A stretch of DNA of 64,000 nt. It comes from Protonemura montana (Eukaryota; Arthropoda; Insecta; Plecoptera; Nemouridae). This document shows positions 52,501-58,592 of the stretch, piece after piece (positions within the stretch are counted from its first letter, which is position 1; each line of letters starts with the position of its first letter). The notes beneath the pieces were generated by a model that saw only the letters and a program-made list of their open reading frames with translations, did not search any database and had not been told where the DNA came from. The DNA lies in the NCBI GenBank assembly GCA_947568835.1, contig OX387603.1:5182701-5246700 (forward strand), in the 5' to 3' direction. A program made the position numbers and the translations under genes.

Positions 52501-52571
52501 CGGGTTACGGAGCCAGTGTGGCGTCGTGTCCAAACATCAGCATCAAGTGCGACATCGTCGAGTACCTATAA
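13409..52571 (+). CDS. GABBR2: GABA-B receptor subunit 2 (18 exons, 5' end missing)
   Basis: Class C G-protein-coupled receptor subunit for the neurotransmitter GABA. In known GABA-B heterodimers subunit 2 couples to G proteins and escorts subunit 1 to the plasma membrane. Joined exons: 13409-13546, 33825-33992, 35448-35623, 36259-36442, 37895-38128, 38519-38579, 39090-39372, 39885-40077, 40890-41012, 41277-41387, 41882-42106, 42469-42730, 48689-48794, 49198-49345, 49748-50248, 50537-50693, 51372-51576, 52487-52571. Every junction is GT/AG and phases agree. The product has ligand-domain, seven-helix, coiled-coil and tail parts in family order. Helix 5-6 motifs [15 protein letters not shown] and GMSVYNV are typical of subunit 2 and differ from subunit 1. 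I judge the insect subunit-3 paralogue less likely. The start codon, signal peptide and roughly the first 100 residues are not found. The exons are much richer in G+C than the introns. Exact splice choices are by eye. Confidence 0.95.
14602..15027 (+). mobile_element. 5S-rRNA-type SINE, full length
   Basis: Begins ACCGAACGGTTTGGCGTGTT and has the 5S-like GAAGTTAAGCAACACTGCG internal promoter region. It continues through the body and ends CGTCGTTAAACACCACAAAT. At 426 bases it is one of the two most complete copies and a good reference for the family. Confidence 0.93.
15028..18001. other. Intron sequence, nothing recognised
   Basis: Part of the 20-kb GABBR2 intron. AT-rich. The 168-residue open stretch at 17416-17922 has no recognisable domain or codon bias. 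Confidence 0.6.
18002..18232 (+). repeat. 70-bp tandem array, about 3.3 copies
   Basis: CCTGTCACGG recurs at 18031, 18101 and 18171, a strict 70-base period. Each unit holds AATGTCCAGCACAGAGGCGA and TTTGCGTGGAGCG-like sequence. Orientation is opposite to the arrays at 25.5 and 28.3 kb. Confidence 0.95.
19128..19495 (-). mobile_element. 5S-rRNA-type SINE, minus strand
   Basis: Read on the minus strand it starts near ACCGATCGGTTTGGCGC, passes the head and body, and ends AACACCACAAAT at 19128. It is more diverged than the copy at 14602 and has internal deletions. Confidence 0.87.
19496..22284. other. Intron sequence, nothing recognised
   Basis: Same intron. It includes a C run at about 21000, and a CpG-rich patch at 21660-21900 with short open frames but no recognised product. 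Confidence 0.55.
22292..22710 (+). repeat. 47-bp minisatellite, about 9 copies
   Basis: CGTTGAGTGTGCAGG recurs at 22292, 22339, 22386 and so on, with AGGTAGAGGCAGAACGTTAA inside each unit. The unit is the outer end of the foldback element, present once at that element's other end and once in the copy at 37087. Confidence 0.95.
22292..23095. mobile_element. Foldback DNA element with expanded terminal repeat
   Basis: Long inverted arms begin CGTTGAGTGTGCAGG on the left and end TTCAACG on the right. The element is flanked by a 7-bp direct repeat, GTAGTAG, at 22285-22291 and 23096-23102. The left end unit is repeated in tandem; the right end has one copy. Inner arms pair over about 100 bases (TGCAGAGTACCAGAACA with TGTTCTGGTACTCTGCA). 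There is no ORF of note. It is probably a non-autonomous MITE-like element of unknown superfamily. Confidence 0.88.
23139..23400. repeat. Dispersed element with GACGTTTCG motif, inverted pair
   Basis: A left copy (TGGTTTTTAGACTCATATCT ... GCCGACGTTTCG ... CATCAAAGG) is followed by a right copy in reverse (GCATAAGTTGCGAAACGTCG). The family recurs at 31.1, 40.2, 51.6, 55.0 and 61.3 kb. Confidence 0.72.
24345..24496 (+). repeat. 46-bp tandem repeat, about 3.2 copies
   Basis: GTTTGCTCTGCGGGCTGCGT recurs with a 46-base period (GGG at 24361, 24407, 24453), followed by AGGGGCACGATATGGAGGAG. The period is not a multiple of three, so open frames here are incidental. Confidence 0.9.
24497..25507. other. 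Intron sequence with GC-rich patch
   Basis: Between two tandem arrays. A 129-codon open stretch at 24818-25207 is GC-rich toward its end but matches no family I know. Confidence 0.5.
25508..25795 (-). repeat. 70-bp tandem array, about 4 copies
   Basis: GTGACAGG recurs at 25514, 25584, 25654 and 25724. It is the same unit as at 18 kb in reverse orientation, somewhat diverged toward its right end. Confidence 0.94.
26269..26288. repeat. G homopolymer of about 20
   Basis: A run of G interrupted by nothing obvious. Other C or G runs occur at about 21000-21014, 48128-48147 and 58648-58671. Lengths may be sequencing-dependent. Confidence 0.8.
26985..27122. mobile_element. Small MITE-like element
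   Basis: The ends AAGCCCGCATTCCACT and AGTGGAATACAGGCTT are inverted repeats with two mismatches, 138 bases apart overall, around a GC-rich centre. No clear target duplication. Confidence 0.65.
27789..27942. mobile_element. Palindromic tRNA-derived element, collapsed centre
   Basis: A reverse tail (GGATGAAATCTTAATTAAAT) leads into arms GAACACTAAAACC and GGTTTTAGTGTTC around a stub GCCCAAACGGGG...TTTTGGGC, which is what remains of the tRNA-like acceptor stem. The right tail is cut short at about 27942. Confidence 0.83.
28326..29071 (-). repeat. 70-bp tandem array, about 10.6 copies
   Basis: GTGACAGGGTGCTTG recurs every 70 bases from 28356 to 29056. Units are highly similar and contain CGCTCCACGCAAAGGAGCG, a 6-bp stem with a 7-base loop. 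Because 70 is not a multiple of three, a long minus-strand ORF cycles through all three frames of the unit. I treat that ORF as a by-product. Confidence 0.96.
29072..31098. other. Intron sequence, nothing recognised
   Basis: AT-rich sequence between the largest 70-bp array and the 31.1-kb dispersed element. Short open frames only. Confidence 0.6.
31099..31260 (+). repeat. Dispersed element with GACGTTTCG motif
   Basis: ATGGTTTTTAGACTCATGTC at 31103 leads to CCCGACGTTTCGTAAC and TTCTTCAAGGGTGAGAG. This is the cleanest copy of the family in the window. Confidence 0.75.
31357..31396 (+). repeat. Single partial 70-bp unit
   Basis: About 40 bases (GGCGTCGGCGAGTGTCCGCT, then CTTTGCGTGGAGCGAA) match part of one array unit. 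It is an isolated copy in the same intron as the arrays. Confidence 0.8.
31397..33230. other. Intron sequence, nothing recognised
   Basis: Tail of the 20-kb intron before the palindromic tRNA-derived element. Mixed composition with no element boundaries that I can define. Confidence 0.55.
33231..33575. mobile_element. Palindromic tRNA-derived element (two centres)
   Basis: The outer ends are inverted copies of the tail (GAAATCTTATTTAAATTGCA and its reverse at 33540-33573). The first centre, 33310-33400, has two tRNA 3' halves head to head (GGGGACTCGAACCCCGATCT and AGATCGGGGTTCGAGTCCCC). The second centre, 33440-33520, keeps only the inverted flanks around AATTAATGCATCAA. No target duplication seen. 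Confidence 0.85.
33825..33992 (+). CDS. GABBR2: GABBR2 exon b: ligand-binding domain
   Basis: Fifty-six codons starting LSYADTHP and including [13 protein letters not shown] and [17 protein letters not shown]; phase 0 at both ends, acceptor TTTCAG, donor GTAGGA. The FFRVVPS stretch is the usual hinge-side signature of class C ligand domains. NWT is a potential N-glycosylation site. Confidence 0.96.
33993..35447. other. GABBR2 intron b-c, nothing recognised
   Basis: 1455 bases. The GC-richer part at 34530-34880 looks like an old repeat but I cannot assign it to a family. Confidence 0.5.
35448..35623 (+). CDS. GABBR2: GABBR2 exon c: ligand-binding lobe 2
   Basis: Fifty-eight codons plus two bases, from [10 protein letters not shown] to CEAHR. 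It holds [14 protein letters not shown], matching the DVRIILG strand of subunit 2. Acceptor GCGCAG, donor AG|GTAACA. The following intron begins with a degenerate minisatellite made of donor-like GGTAAC words. Confidence 0.95.
35628..35890 (+). repeat. Degenerate GGTAAC-rich minisatellite next to exon c donor
   Basis: Starting four bases after the exon boundary, words such as GGTGGTAACATCC, CCCGGTAAGC and ACTGGTGGT repeat irregularly for about 260 bases. Many match a 5' splice-site core. Confidence 0.75.
36259..36442 (+). CDS. GABBR2: GABBR2 exon d: ligand-binding lobe 2
   Basis: One base plus 61 codons, reading [22 protein letters not shown] and on to the [11 protein letters not shown] end. 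The GRKYQW...WW pattern is conserved in subunit 2. Acceptor TTACAG, donor GTGAGT, exit phase 0. Confidence 0.95.
37087..37356. mobile_element. Truncated copy of the 22-kb foldback element
   Basis: It has one terminal unit (CGTTGAGTGTACAGGTTATA), then the arm (TGCAGAGTACCAGAACACCC) and the centre in opposite orientation to the 22-kb copy. It stops near AAAGCGAGTAACGACCATG without the second arm. It lies in the intron between GABBR2 exons d and e. Confidence 0.87.
37895..38128 (+). CDS. GABBR2: GABBR2 exon e: ligand-binding domain
   Basis: Seventy-eight codons with [17 protein letters not shown], the conserved YDGIW helix of the domain, and the ending [10 protein letters not shown]. Potential N-glycosylation sites are NAT and NTS. 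Phase 0 at both ends. Confidence 0.95.
38519..38579 (+). CDS. GABBR2: GABBR2 exon f: ligand-binding domain, short
   Basis: Twenty codons plus one base, reading [20 protein letters not shown]. It matches the G-x-V-x-F strand and the I-x-Q-F segment before the lobe-1 return. It is too short to stand out alone, but its splice sites and phase link exons e and g exactly. Confidence 0.92.
38681..38706. other. Perfect 10-bp intronic hairpin
   Basis: GTTTCCAGCA and TGCTGGAAAC are perfect inverted copies with a 6-base loop in the intron after exon f. The function is unknown. It is too short for a microRNA precursor by itself. Confidence 0.6.
39090..39372 (+). CDS. GABBR2: GABBR2 exon g: end of ligand domain, TM1, start of TM2
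   Basis: Two bases, 93 codons and two bases. [12 protein letters not shown] and [13 protein letters not shown] close the ligand domain. There is no cysteine-rich domain, as expected for GABA-B receptors. A hydrophobic stretch follows ([20 protein letters not shown]), then [21 protein letters not shown], the intracellular loop 1 and the start of TM2. Confidence 0.96.
39885..40077 (+). CDS. GABBR2: GABBR2 exon h: TM2-TM3 and intracellular loop 2
   Basis: One base plus 64 codons. [15 protein letters not shown] completes TM2. [20 protein letters not shown] is TM3, with the conserved cysteine at its outer end and KTWRVHSIF at the inner end. Intracellular loop 2 follows (TDVSLNKK). Confidence 0.96.
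40163..40330 (+). repeat. Dispersed element with GACGTTTCG motif, diverged
   Basis: ACATGTCTACTTTATCTAAT then CTCGGTGTTTTGCAACTTAT and TCATCAAGGGTGAAAG follow the order of the 31.1-kb copy. Located in the intron between GABBR2 exons h and i. Confidence 0.65.
40890..41012 (+). CDS. GABBR2: GABBR2 exon i: TM4
   Basis: Forty-one codons: [20 protein letters not shown], then [21 protein letters not shown]. One hydrophobic helix ends in the conserved W-Q-x-x-DP motif. Acceptor ACACAG, donor GTAAGC. Confidence 0.95.
41277..41387 (+). CDS. GABBR2: GABBR2 exon j: extracellular loop 2 and TM5
   Basis: Thirty-seven codons. [12 protein letters not shown] holds the loop cysteine expected to pair with TM3. 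The exon ends in IYAYKGLLM, the conserved YAYKGLL core of TM5. Confidence 0.96.
41882..42106 (+). CDS. GABBR2: GABBR2 exon k: end of TM5, TM6, TM7
   Basis: Seventy-five codons with [38 protein letters not shown] (TM6) and [17 protein letters not shown] (TM7). This is the best diagnostic exon for subunit 2. Acceptor TTAAAG, donor GTGGGT. Confidence 0.97.
42469..42730 (+). CDS. GABBR2: GABBR2 exon l: coiled-coil region of tail
   Basis: Eighty-seven codons plus one base, beginning [26 protein letters not shown]...[20 protein letters not shown] has heptad-like spacing of leucines and alanines, at the position of the coiled coil through which subunit 2 pairs with subunit 1. It is very GC-rich and rich in Ala and Arg. 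The hAT transposon is inserted 188 bases past its donor. Confidence 0.92.
43411..46631 (+). CDS. hAT transposase, two exons (810 aa)
   Basis: Exons 43411-43870 and 44659-46631 join in phase 1 across GTAAGC...TTGCAG. This rebuilds a zinc-finger-like stretch (CLQC at residues 155-158, with histidines near 210 and 216) that neither ORF shows alone. The N-terminus is basic ([13 protein letters not shown]), followed by six degenerate [10 protein letters not shown] units and [19 protein letters not shown]. The catalytic RNase H-like fold shows [10 protein letters not shown] (Asp at about 321), [11 protein letters not shown] (Asp at about 392) and WHCLNH (Cys 420, His 423). [11 protein letters not shown] near residue 727 belongs to the C-terminal hAT dimerisation region. 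It resembles the KIAA1586-like/ZNF-type hAT proteins. The frame has no stop or frameshift, so activity is possible but unproven. An alternative start is the ATG at 44685, which would lose the finger. Confidence 0.88.
43490..43679 (+). repeat. 30-bp tandem repeat in transposase exon 1
   Basis: About six copies of a 30-base unit, GAAGACACC(G/A)CCAACGTCAA plus CGTCAATGCT-like sequence, encode [10 protein letters not shown] decapeptides. Copy number probably varies. The deleted relative at 58593-59671 keeps only about one unit at this place. Confidence 0.9.
43871..44658 (+). other. Transposase intron carrying a SINE
   Basis: A 788-base intron with GT and AG ends inside the hAT gene. A SINE fragment with a duplicated 5S-like head occupies 44321-44533. 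The rest is AT-rich with no feature I recognise. Confidence 0.8.
44321..44533 (+). mobile_element. 5S-rRNA-type SINE, head only, head part duplicated
   Basis: It starts ACCGAACGGTTTGTCGTGTT and has the 5S-like segment GAAGTTAAGCAACACTGCG through GGATGGGTGACC. After about 120 bases, AGTTAAGCAACACTGCGCTG and the following sequence are repeated up to CTGTTCGGAAGAG. The body and 3' tail are missing. Two internal promoter-like regions therefore lie in tandem inside the transposase intron. Confidence 0.88.
46651..47806. mobile_element. TA-flanked DNA transposon, 1.16 kb, non-autonomous
   Basis: The inverted ends GGGGAGGAGGGGTC and GACCCCTTCTCCCC are flanked by TA on both sides. The shorter hAT relative at 58593-59671 runs directly from the sequence on the left flank to that on the right, so it gives a near-empty site. 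The interior is AT-rich with recurring TAGTTGTCTC/AAGTTGTCTC words and no ORF of note. TA duplication fits the Tc1/mariner group, but no transposase is present. Confidence 0.75.
48689..48794 (+). CDS. GABBR2: GABBR2 exon m: cytoplasmic tail
   Basis: Two bases, 34 codons and two bases, reading [20 protein letters not shown] and [15 protein letters not shown]. Acceptor TTCCAG, donor AG|GTAAGT; phases fit exons l and n. It is rich in serine and threonine. Sequence similarity is weak, so the call rests on phase, splice sites and GC content. Confidence 0.85.
49198..49345 (+). CDS. GABBR2: GABBR2 exon n: cytoplasmic tail
   Basis: One base plus 49 codons, reading [20 protein letters not shown] then a [17 protein letters not shown] end. 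Acceptor GACAG, donor GTGCGT. Function of this part of the tail is unknown. Supported by phase and open frame. Confidence 0.82.
49748..50248 (+). CDS. GABBR2: GABBR2 exon o: large tail exon with Tyr-Arg-Asp repeats
   Basis: The largest exon, 167 codons, phase 0 at both ends. It opens [20 protein letters not shown]. Between about 49910 and 50110 it encodes a degenerate run of roughly ten-residue units around YRDD/YRED (for example [10 protein letters not shown] and VIKTPYRDG). It then becomes basic and serine-rich. The repeats are at protein level with some DNA-level similarity. I know of no named domain with this pattern. Confidence 0.88.
50537..50693 (+). CDS. GABBR2: GABBR2 exon p: cytoplasmic tail
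   Basis: Fifty-two codons plus one base. It is rich in charged residues, Leu and Asp ([20 protein letters not shown]), ending [10 protein letters not shown]. The acceptor TGGTAG has a poor polypyrimidine tract just before it, so the start could be shifted. Exit phase 1 fits exon q. Confidence 0.78.
51174..51340 (+). mobile_element. tRNA-derived element inside inverted flanks
   Basis: TGTCCAAGTAGCTCAATTGT...GAGC is box-A-like and GGGGTTCGAGTCC is a good box B. The stretch folds as a tRNA-like cloverleaf closed by GTCCAA/TTGGGC. It is framed by CGTCTCAAAAA and its inverted form TTTTTAAGACG. A tail GCGCATTGCAAGCGTTTGCA to AGATTTCATCC follows. It is shared with the collapsed copies at 27.8 and 33.3 kb. 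It lies in the intron between GABBR2 exons p and q. Confidence 0.82.
51372..51576 (+). CDS. GABBR2: GABBR2 exon q: cytoplasmic tail
   Basis: Two bases, 67 codons and two bases. It includes [14 protein letters not shown], an Arg-rich patch, then [20 protein letters not shown], which could form an amphipathic helix. Donor AG|GTCGGT. Confidence 0.85.
51604..51650 (+). repeat. Fragment of the GACGTTTCG-motif family
   Basis: TATGGTTTTTAGACTCATGT and CTACTTGATTTACTCATCA match only the first part of the 31.1-kb copy. Confidence 0.6.
51781..51860 (+). repeat. Tail fragment of the tRNA-derived family
   Basis: AATACTTCGCGCATTGCAAG then CGTTTGGTATTTAAATCAAA matches only the 3' tail of the element at 51174. 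Confidence 0.75.
52113..52408. mobile_element. Foldback element with 68-bp inverted arms in last GABBR2 intron
   Basis: Arms 52113-52180 and 52341-52408 are inverted copies with, by my reading, three mismatches (each begins AATGTTGTGGTAAGTAA). The centre contains a GC-rich hairpin with hammerhead-like flanking words at 52181-52216. I see no target-site duplication. The arms end CCTAAAAAG next to the centre. Confidence 0.88.
52487..52571 (+). CDS. GABBR2: GABBR2 last exon and stop
   Basis: One base, 27 codons and TAA. It reads [14 protein letters not shown] then [13 protein letters not shown]-stop. I recall the [12 protein letters not shown]-type ending from other arthropod subunit-2 proteins; this needs a database check. 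Acceptor CCGCAG. Confidence 0.9.
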
Positions 52572-53372
52572 GTTCCCCGACCGGTTCGATCCGGTTCCGA
52601 TCGGTTACCAGTCGCTACGGAAAGATATCTGAACACATCGAACAACGAATCCACTCTAGGTGACCACTCTCGGAGTAGAAGGACGATGATGTATCTCTTG
52701 GAACGTGCAATCGCCATCGCCATGACGACATACAGGAGGAATACGTTGACCGCGAAGTGTGGTTGTCGGCGGGGCTGTCAGATAAGTCCGGCTGCTCCCG
52801 TCGAAAGTCGGGGATTCTGGAGTTTATAATGTTAATTGTTGTCGATCTAGACTTGAAAGACATTGGAGGTGCGATGTTGAAAATATCGACACGTACGTTT
52901 ACGAATTCGAGGAATATGGTTTAGGTATTATATGCTGTTACGGAACCTCAAGGGACGTTTTTAGATAATATATATCTAGGTAAATGTTATCACAAAAAAC
53001 TGTTTATACTACGTTAGTCTTAGCTTCTAGACGTGTTATCGTCGTCTAGAAAATGTGCCCCGCCTTTTGGAGAGCCACTTTCGTGACAGCCTTGTCGACA
53101 GCGTTTGTTATCTTCGGTAGTCGCCGTGACTGCCACGTGGCGAAACCCTGGTGGCAGACTCAGTTGCGGTGAAAGAAAGGAGACGAAAAATATACCCTAA
53201 AGATGTCAAGCGCGCTATTTATGTACTCACGAGGATAGCCGATATGAGTGGACAAGTGCGACAAAACTAGGACAAAAAGCCAGCCGGCTTTTAGCTTTTA
53301 ACGTTTACACAGGTCAGAGTCGCAGTATCACAGTCGGGTCAAACACAGTGTCACAATCAAAGTCCCACTGCT
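52572..53372 (+). other. Probable GABBR2 3' untranslated region
   Basis: About 800 bases after the stop without a recognised gene. No AATAAA occurs before the repeat at 53373. The first AATAAA I see is at 53522-53527, inside that repeat, followed by T-rich sequence. It is only a candidate poly(A) signal. Confidence 0.4.
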
Positions 53373-53642
53373 AATATTAAACGTTCTGAAGAGCAAACGA
53401 GCCGGCGACATGTGGCATTAGTAGCCCTCACCCGATGGCGTTTGAAGCCGTCTTTTTTTAACGAACCTCTAAAATTAAACAATTTCGGCTCAAAAATCTG
53501 CCAATCGTTGGGGTTTGCATCAATAAAGATCAATTGAATGTAAACCAGTCTCAAATGCAGGTAGAAGCAACTACCGTTTTTGTCTTGTTTTTGCGATGAC
53601 AGTTATAGCATTAGCGCTGATACTCCGACTAAACCTATAAAC
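53373..53642 (+). repeat. Dispersed MITE-like repeat, copy 3
   Basis: TTAAACGTTCTGAAGAGCAA, ACGAGCCGGCGACATGTGG, CGATGGCGTTTGAAGCCG and TTTTTAACGAACCTCT, then an inverted end GCGCTGATACTCCGACTAAA. It overlaps the candidate poly(A) region of GABBR2. Confidence 0.65.
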
Positions 53643-54989
53643 TTAATGATATCCGGCAAGGTTTTATATCATCAGGTATATTGTGTAACCTTTTTGGACG
53701 AGAAGGTTACAACACAAAAGGTTGCCCATTCAGTAAAGAAACAGGTCGTTGCTAAGCAGCGCTTTGAAACAAGTCCACGTCATACGCTACCCTCGGAAGT
53801 GTCGCACAAATCAGCGCCCACTTGACATCTATATGCAAATCGGTTGTGACTCGAACCTAAGGAAATCAAGCTCAATTGGGTCGTGCGGCCCCCCGTGTTT
53901 TCTGTCTAGTTTCTAAGTGTTAGCGGACTTGAATGGGTCGGTGTCATCGGGGCAAGTCTCTCGCGACCTCTGGGCTCTCCCTGGTAAAGGTGGAAGGCAG
54001 GGTTTTGCTCGATTGAATTCTGCGAGAGACGATTTTTAGTTAGTTTTAAATTCCAACATTTCCATTCATAACAATATGGTTTTATGACTCGAATTAAAAA
54101 AATAAATCGCAAAAAACTCGAGACATGAACGTAAAGAAACTCTCTTTTATGTTTCACAAACATCTTGAATTAAAAATCGTTATTGAACACGCATGAGCGT
54201 GCTGTCTGAACCGAGCTGTCGAAACCAAATTGTTTGAATCTGACGCGATCCCGACCGAGGAGAGCCGAGAATACCCGAGTGCGAATCGTTTCCCGGGGCC
54301 CGGCTGCCGTTCCACGACGAAGTTGCACGTTATTCCATTCGAGTAACCTTGGCGACCGCGTTTTTGTGTACGGTGACCTATAAACATGGCAACGTTTGGG
54401 TTCCCATGGCAGACGATATGCGGCTGCCATCTTTGTTTGTTCAATTGTTCCATTAAAACAATACAGTGTACAAGGATTTGAGTGTTGCGGATTCCTGACC
54501 TACCGTTTTCCGATTACCTCCGTTAACTTTCCCTCTCATTTCTACCTCTTACGACTGATGTCACCAACCTCGAGCTAAGTTTGGTTTAGACTCGGATCAA
54601 ATATTCATTTTTGCTGATTTTATGATATTTTGAAAGTTCTAAAAGAAGATATTTACACAACTACTAGAAACAAATGAGGCTGTTCCGTCTGAGCAACTAT
54701 CACTGTGCACGAAGACTCACTTCATCCGCTTATGTCAGCGATGCTGATTACTAAAGGCAAATCACATGGCCAGCATGTGTTAGCGATGGCCATGGTGTCA
54801 GATCGTTCACAGATGCCATCAAGTAAGAAGGACTTTAACTTGTAACGAGCCTTTACAATTAAGAAAAGAAGCCATCAAGAAAAGTGTATAATATTGAACT
54901 TAAACGAGTTGGCTTAACAGGTGAGAGGTGAGATCACAATCCACCTTAAAGACATTTTTCATAAAGATTTTATATCAGATATCGATCAG
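53643..54989. other. Downstream of GABBR2, nothing recognised
   Basis: No host gene or bounded element seen. The open frames of 85-99 codons at 53906-54453 on the minus strand have no recognisable domain. Confidence 0.5.
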
Positions 54990-55110
54990 CTGAGAAGCTT
55001 TGAGAAAAACTATTTGAACTGGATTTTGAATGCTAAATTTTCCACACTACATTTCCCAAAGTTTCACAACTTGTACCTTTTACTTTTCAAGGGTTAGAGC
55101 AGTCACTAGA
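54990..55110 (+). repeat. Dispersed element with GACGTTTCG motif, decayed
   Basis: AAAACTATTTGAACTGGATT, then TTTCCCAAAGTTTCACAACT and TTTTCAAGGGTTAGAG keep the order and spacing of the family, with many changes. Confidence 0.55.
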
Positions 55111-55357
55111 AAGGGGTACTTTTTCATTACCTCCTTAAAATTACACAGATGATAGAGAACGTGACACGCTTTCGATCTGTCTTAGTCTTGAGGTTATTGA
55201 AGTTATTTTTCCCGTATCGACTTCGACATTGAAACATTGAAATAGTATGTGTTTGATGAGCGTAGCGAGCAAAACAATCCAACCCCATTTGCAATTTAAA
55301 TCTATGCTTTAAATCATTTCACTTGGTTGTCAGCCTTTGGATTTGACTTTTGACATA

Positions 55358-55538
55358 TGGGTGATTATCATATACATGACCAGTTCTGTTCGGGAGAGAG
55401 GTTGGATGGAGGGATGAATGTTAGTACAGCAACTTCACTCACCTTGCTTATCAACCTCTCGACAGCATGGATTTGTGGGAGGAATCCTGTAGTTCAAGTT
55501 GTACCGTCCTTCGGAAGGGACGTCAAGCAAGTGGTCTC
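55358..55538 (+). mobile_element. 5S-rRNA-type SINE fragment
   Basis: Holds the end of the 5S-like head (TGGGTGATTATCATATACAT) and the body to CCGTCCTTCGGAAGGGACGT. Both ends of the SINE are lost. Confidence 0.85.
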
Positions 55539-55966
55539 TGACAGGTAATTTCGGTCCAAACACAGGTTCTAGTAAAACAGGTAAGAAATGAGCGACTGGA
55601 GCAGATATTTTTGAGAATTGCTTGACCTCACAAAAAATAGATTTTTGTGTGAACATACTCGGTTTTGTGTATGACATTGCTTGGTTGATATTGTGAATGC
55701 GGACCCTTGGTTCACTGATGGTAAAGGCTCTAAGGTATATTAGGCATATTTACTTACGGTCCGTTGTCACTGTCATTAAGTTGCGCTGGTAAGATCGCAC
55801 TACAACGCAGAAAATATCGTATCTTGTAAAGGTTTGCAACAAGTTTTGCAACAAAAGCCAGAATATCACATATTTTTATCTCCCGATCGGTCCTATTTTG
55901 AGGCGTTGCCTATGCCTAAAATTAAAAAGCTATATTTCACAAAATTGTGTCAAGTAGCTGGGAACG

Positions 55967-56491
55967 AGTAACGTTGTAAGGAAATTTAGTTTGCCTGTGA
56001 AAACTTTAAAGCAACTCGTGGTACGCGTGAGTGCCACGGGACTGCCTATACGTACGGTTAATCCAACCATGACAAGTTTCAACTGAAATAATCGTCTAAA
56101 ACGAGGCGAAAATTTGTCTCTTCGTACCAGGCGAGTAGCCGACAGAAGAGTATCGCCTGTAACCTACTGCATCGCTGTTCAAGTGACGTCACAACACGTG
56201 CTCGATCGACCCAGCCTCCTACTTTTAATCGACTGAAGCGCGGCTCCCATTAGCTGACCGGTTTTCGAAGTGGATCTAGGTGATAACAGCAATGGCGTCC
56301 ACGGCTGCTATCACCGACCAAATGTTTTCCAGGCATGCAGATGCTAAAGAACTGTAAATTCTCGTACTTTAATCGCGGAAATTTAATTAGATCTCTTTTA
56401 CCTATGTTAGCATTTGTTAGATGTGAGTGTTCTTTATCAAATCAAGTCACACAGCGGGTCCAATTGCTTACGAGCTCTCCTCGAATCGTCA
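55967..56491 (-). repeat. Left arm of a long inverted repeat
   Basis: About 500 bases match 62243-62752 in reverse orientation, from TTTGCCTGTGAAAACTTTAA to CTCGAATCGTCACA. It contains TGACGTCA at 56184-56191 and CACGTG at 56195-56200. It has no ORF of note. Either this is one terminal repeat of a 6.8-kb element or one of two independent copies. Confidence 0.9.
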
Positions 56492-56492
56492 C

Positions 56493-56716
56493 ACCGAACG
56501 GTTTGGCGTGTTGGAAACACCAGTTCTCGTGAGATCACCGACGTTAAGCAACACTGCGCTGGGTCAGGTATTGGATGGGTGACCATCATACACATGATCA
56601 GTTCTGTTCGGGAGAGAGGTTGGAGGAATGAATGTTAGTACAGCAACTTCATTCGCCTTGCTTATCAAACACTCGACTGCATGGATTTGTGAAGGAATCC
56701 TGCTGTTAGAGTTGTA
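56493..56716 (+). mobile_element. 5S-rRNA-type SINE, 3' truncated
   Basis: Complete head from ACCGAACGGTTTGGCGTGTT, with GACGTTAAGCAACACTGCGC and GGATGGGTGACC, then the start of the body up to CCTGCTGTTAGAGTTGTA. It lies exactly where similarity between the inverted arms at 56 kb and 62 kb stops. Confidence 0.88.
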
Positions 56717-57724
56717 AATACCTGAAAGCCTTCCTGGAATATACCTAAATTTCACCCGAACTTCTCCATTTCTATTCTCACCGTTTTCACAATGCTAAAT
56801 GCCAGTTAAATAAGCAGGTTAAGATGAAAACAGAAGTATCTGATTAGGTGTAACCATGGGGATGAGTCTTATAAATTAAGTTGGACATATTAAAACTGCC
56901 CGCTGGGAGAAATGTTGCCCAAAGTTCTATATGCACCCCCAAGTAAATGTCATAGAGGAAAAAAATTAGATTCACATTTTTGTCAAAAGTTGTCAAACAA
57001 ACCGTTACCAAACTTTTAACTCTTGTTTATTTTTATCTTTTAAAGTTGATGGGTGTAATGCTTATTGAATGGCAAGCACGTGTACCTACCCAATTTTTAG
57101 CACCAACTCTGCCATCCCTATGGGGTGGTAATACAATACTACCATGTAGCGACTGTGTTTACCACATTCAATGCGAAAAGATAAGATATTTTATTATTAA
57201 CAACACTATATCTAGATAAGATATGCTTAAAAAATCACTAATGACAGACAAATATTAGATAAAATAATTTAAAATCAACATGAACATATTATAAAAGAAA
57301 AACAAAATATGAAATAGACATAAATAAACAAAATAAAATAACGACGGGTCGTCTTTTGGACGCTTCGTCGTTATCATTGTGCGATTAAAGTGCTAAATTA
57401 CACGAGTTTACCCCGAAGTTCTTAATTCACTGAGGTCTGCCACCCATTTTGCTTGTATTTATAGCAAAATTTCATTGTTTCATCATCGAAAGTCATCTTT
57501 AAATTCACTGCCATCCAAAAATGAACCGTCGTCAGAAGGAATTTCTGTTAATTTGGTTTTATCAAGTGTGGCTTTAGCACCTGGTCACTGGCAGACCCAT
57601 TTGGTGATACATCTCAGTCACAAAGATCAAAATAATTCTCATAATGCTTAACTTTTTAAAACAACTTTCAACCCTTGTACTAGACCATGCAGTAAGTACT
57701 CATGGTGCATGGTGGTATAAGAGC
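56717..57724. other. Between SINE and hAT element, nothing recognised
   Basis: AT-rich sequence without a defined element. It lies inside the interval bounded by the long inverted arms. Confidence 0.5.
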
Positions 57725-58592
57725 ATTACCACCAGGGACCCGAACCGGAACCGGAACCGAAACCGGAACCCGAAAAAACCCGTATTTTCTTGGAACCGAA
57801 ACCGGAACCAGAACCGTTATTATTAATTTCCAAGAACCGGAACCGGAACCGGAACCCTTATTAAATCATGGGTTCTTTTCGGTTCCTTAAAGGTTCCATA
57901 AAGGTTCCGAAGTTATATTGTGATTTCAGAAATTCAGATTAATATTATTTGCTTATTTTGTTTACAACTTTTTTGTTTTTAATTTTTCCACACGAAAAAA
58001 AAATGTTTCACTGGTTTGTTCCGAAAACATCCATTGACTCATCTTGTATCCACGATTTTGTTTGGGGAAAACACAAGGCATTTTACACAACATACACGTC
58101 TTATGTATCCATAGCAACATTTTTAGGTACTATAATATTTACATTTACACTACAATTTTTCATTGTCTCTACCTTATACAATATAAAATCTTTTACAGTA
58201 TAAAAACATTTTTCAAGTAGAAAATTCTTGAGCACAATTTTGAATTTCTTGTCCTTTTTGATTTGAAGATCCGCCGGCAATGCCCTATAAAGCTCACAAC
58301 CCGCATAGGTAGGCCCCCTTTATAATTTTGAAAAGCTGGTTTATCCAGTTTATAGTTAATTTTATGTCTAGTGTTAAATAACCCATTGCCTGTCCCCATC
58401 AGAGTGTAACCGTAAATCCATTTCTTTACATTTTTTACTTGAAAGCCTCAAACAAACTAACCCCTTGTCGTGCATGCTTTGTCTTATAGAGATGGACTAG
58501 CCTGCCTTTTTTACTCCGTACATAGTAGTACTGTGTAACTCTACTGGTGCAGAGAAATTGAATCAAACAAATTATTACGACTTCGTTACACC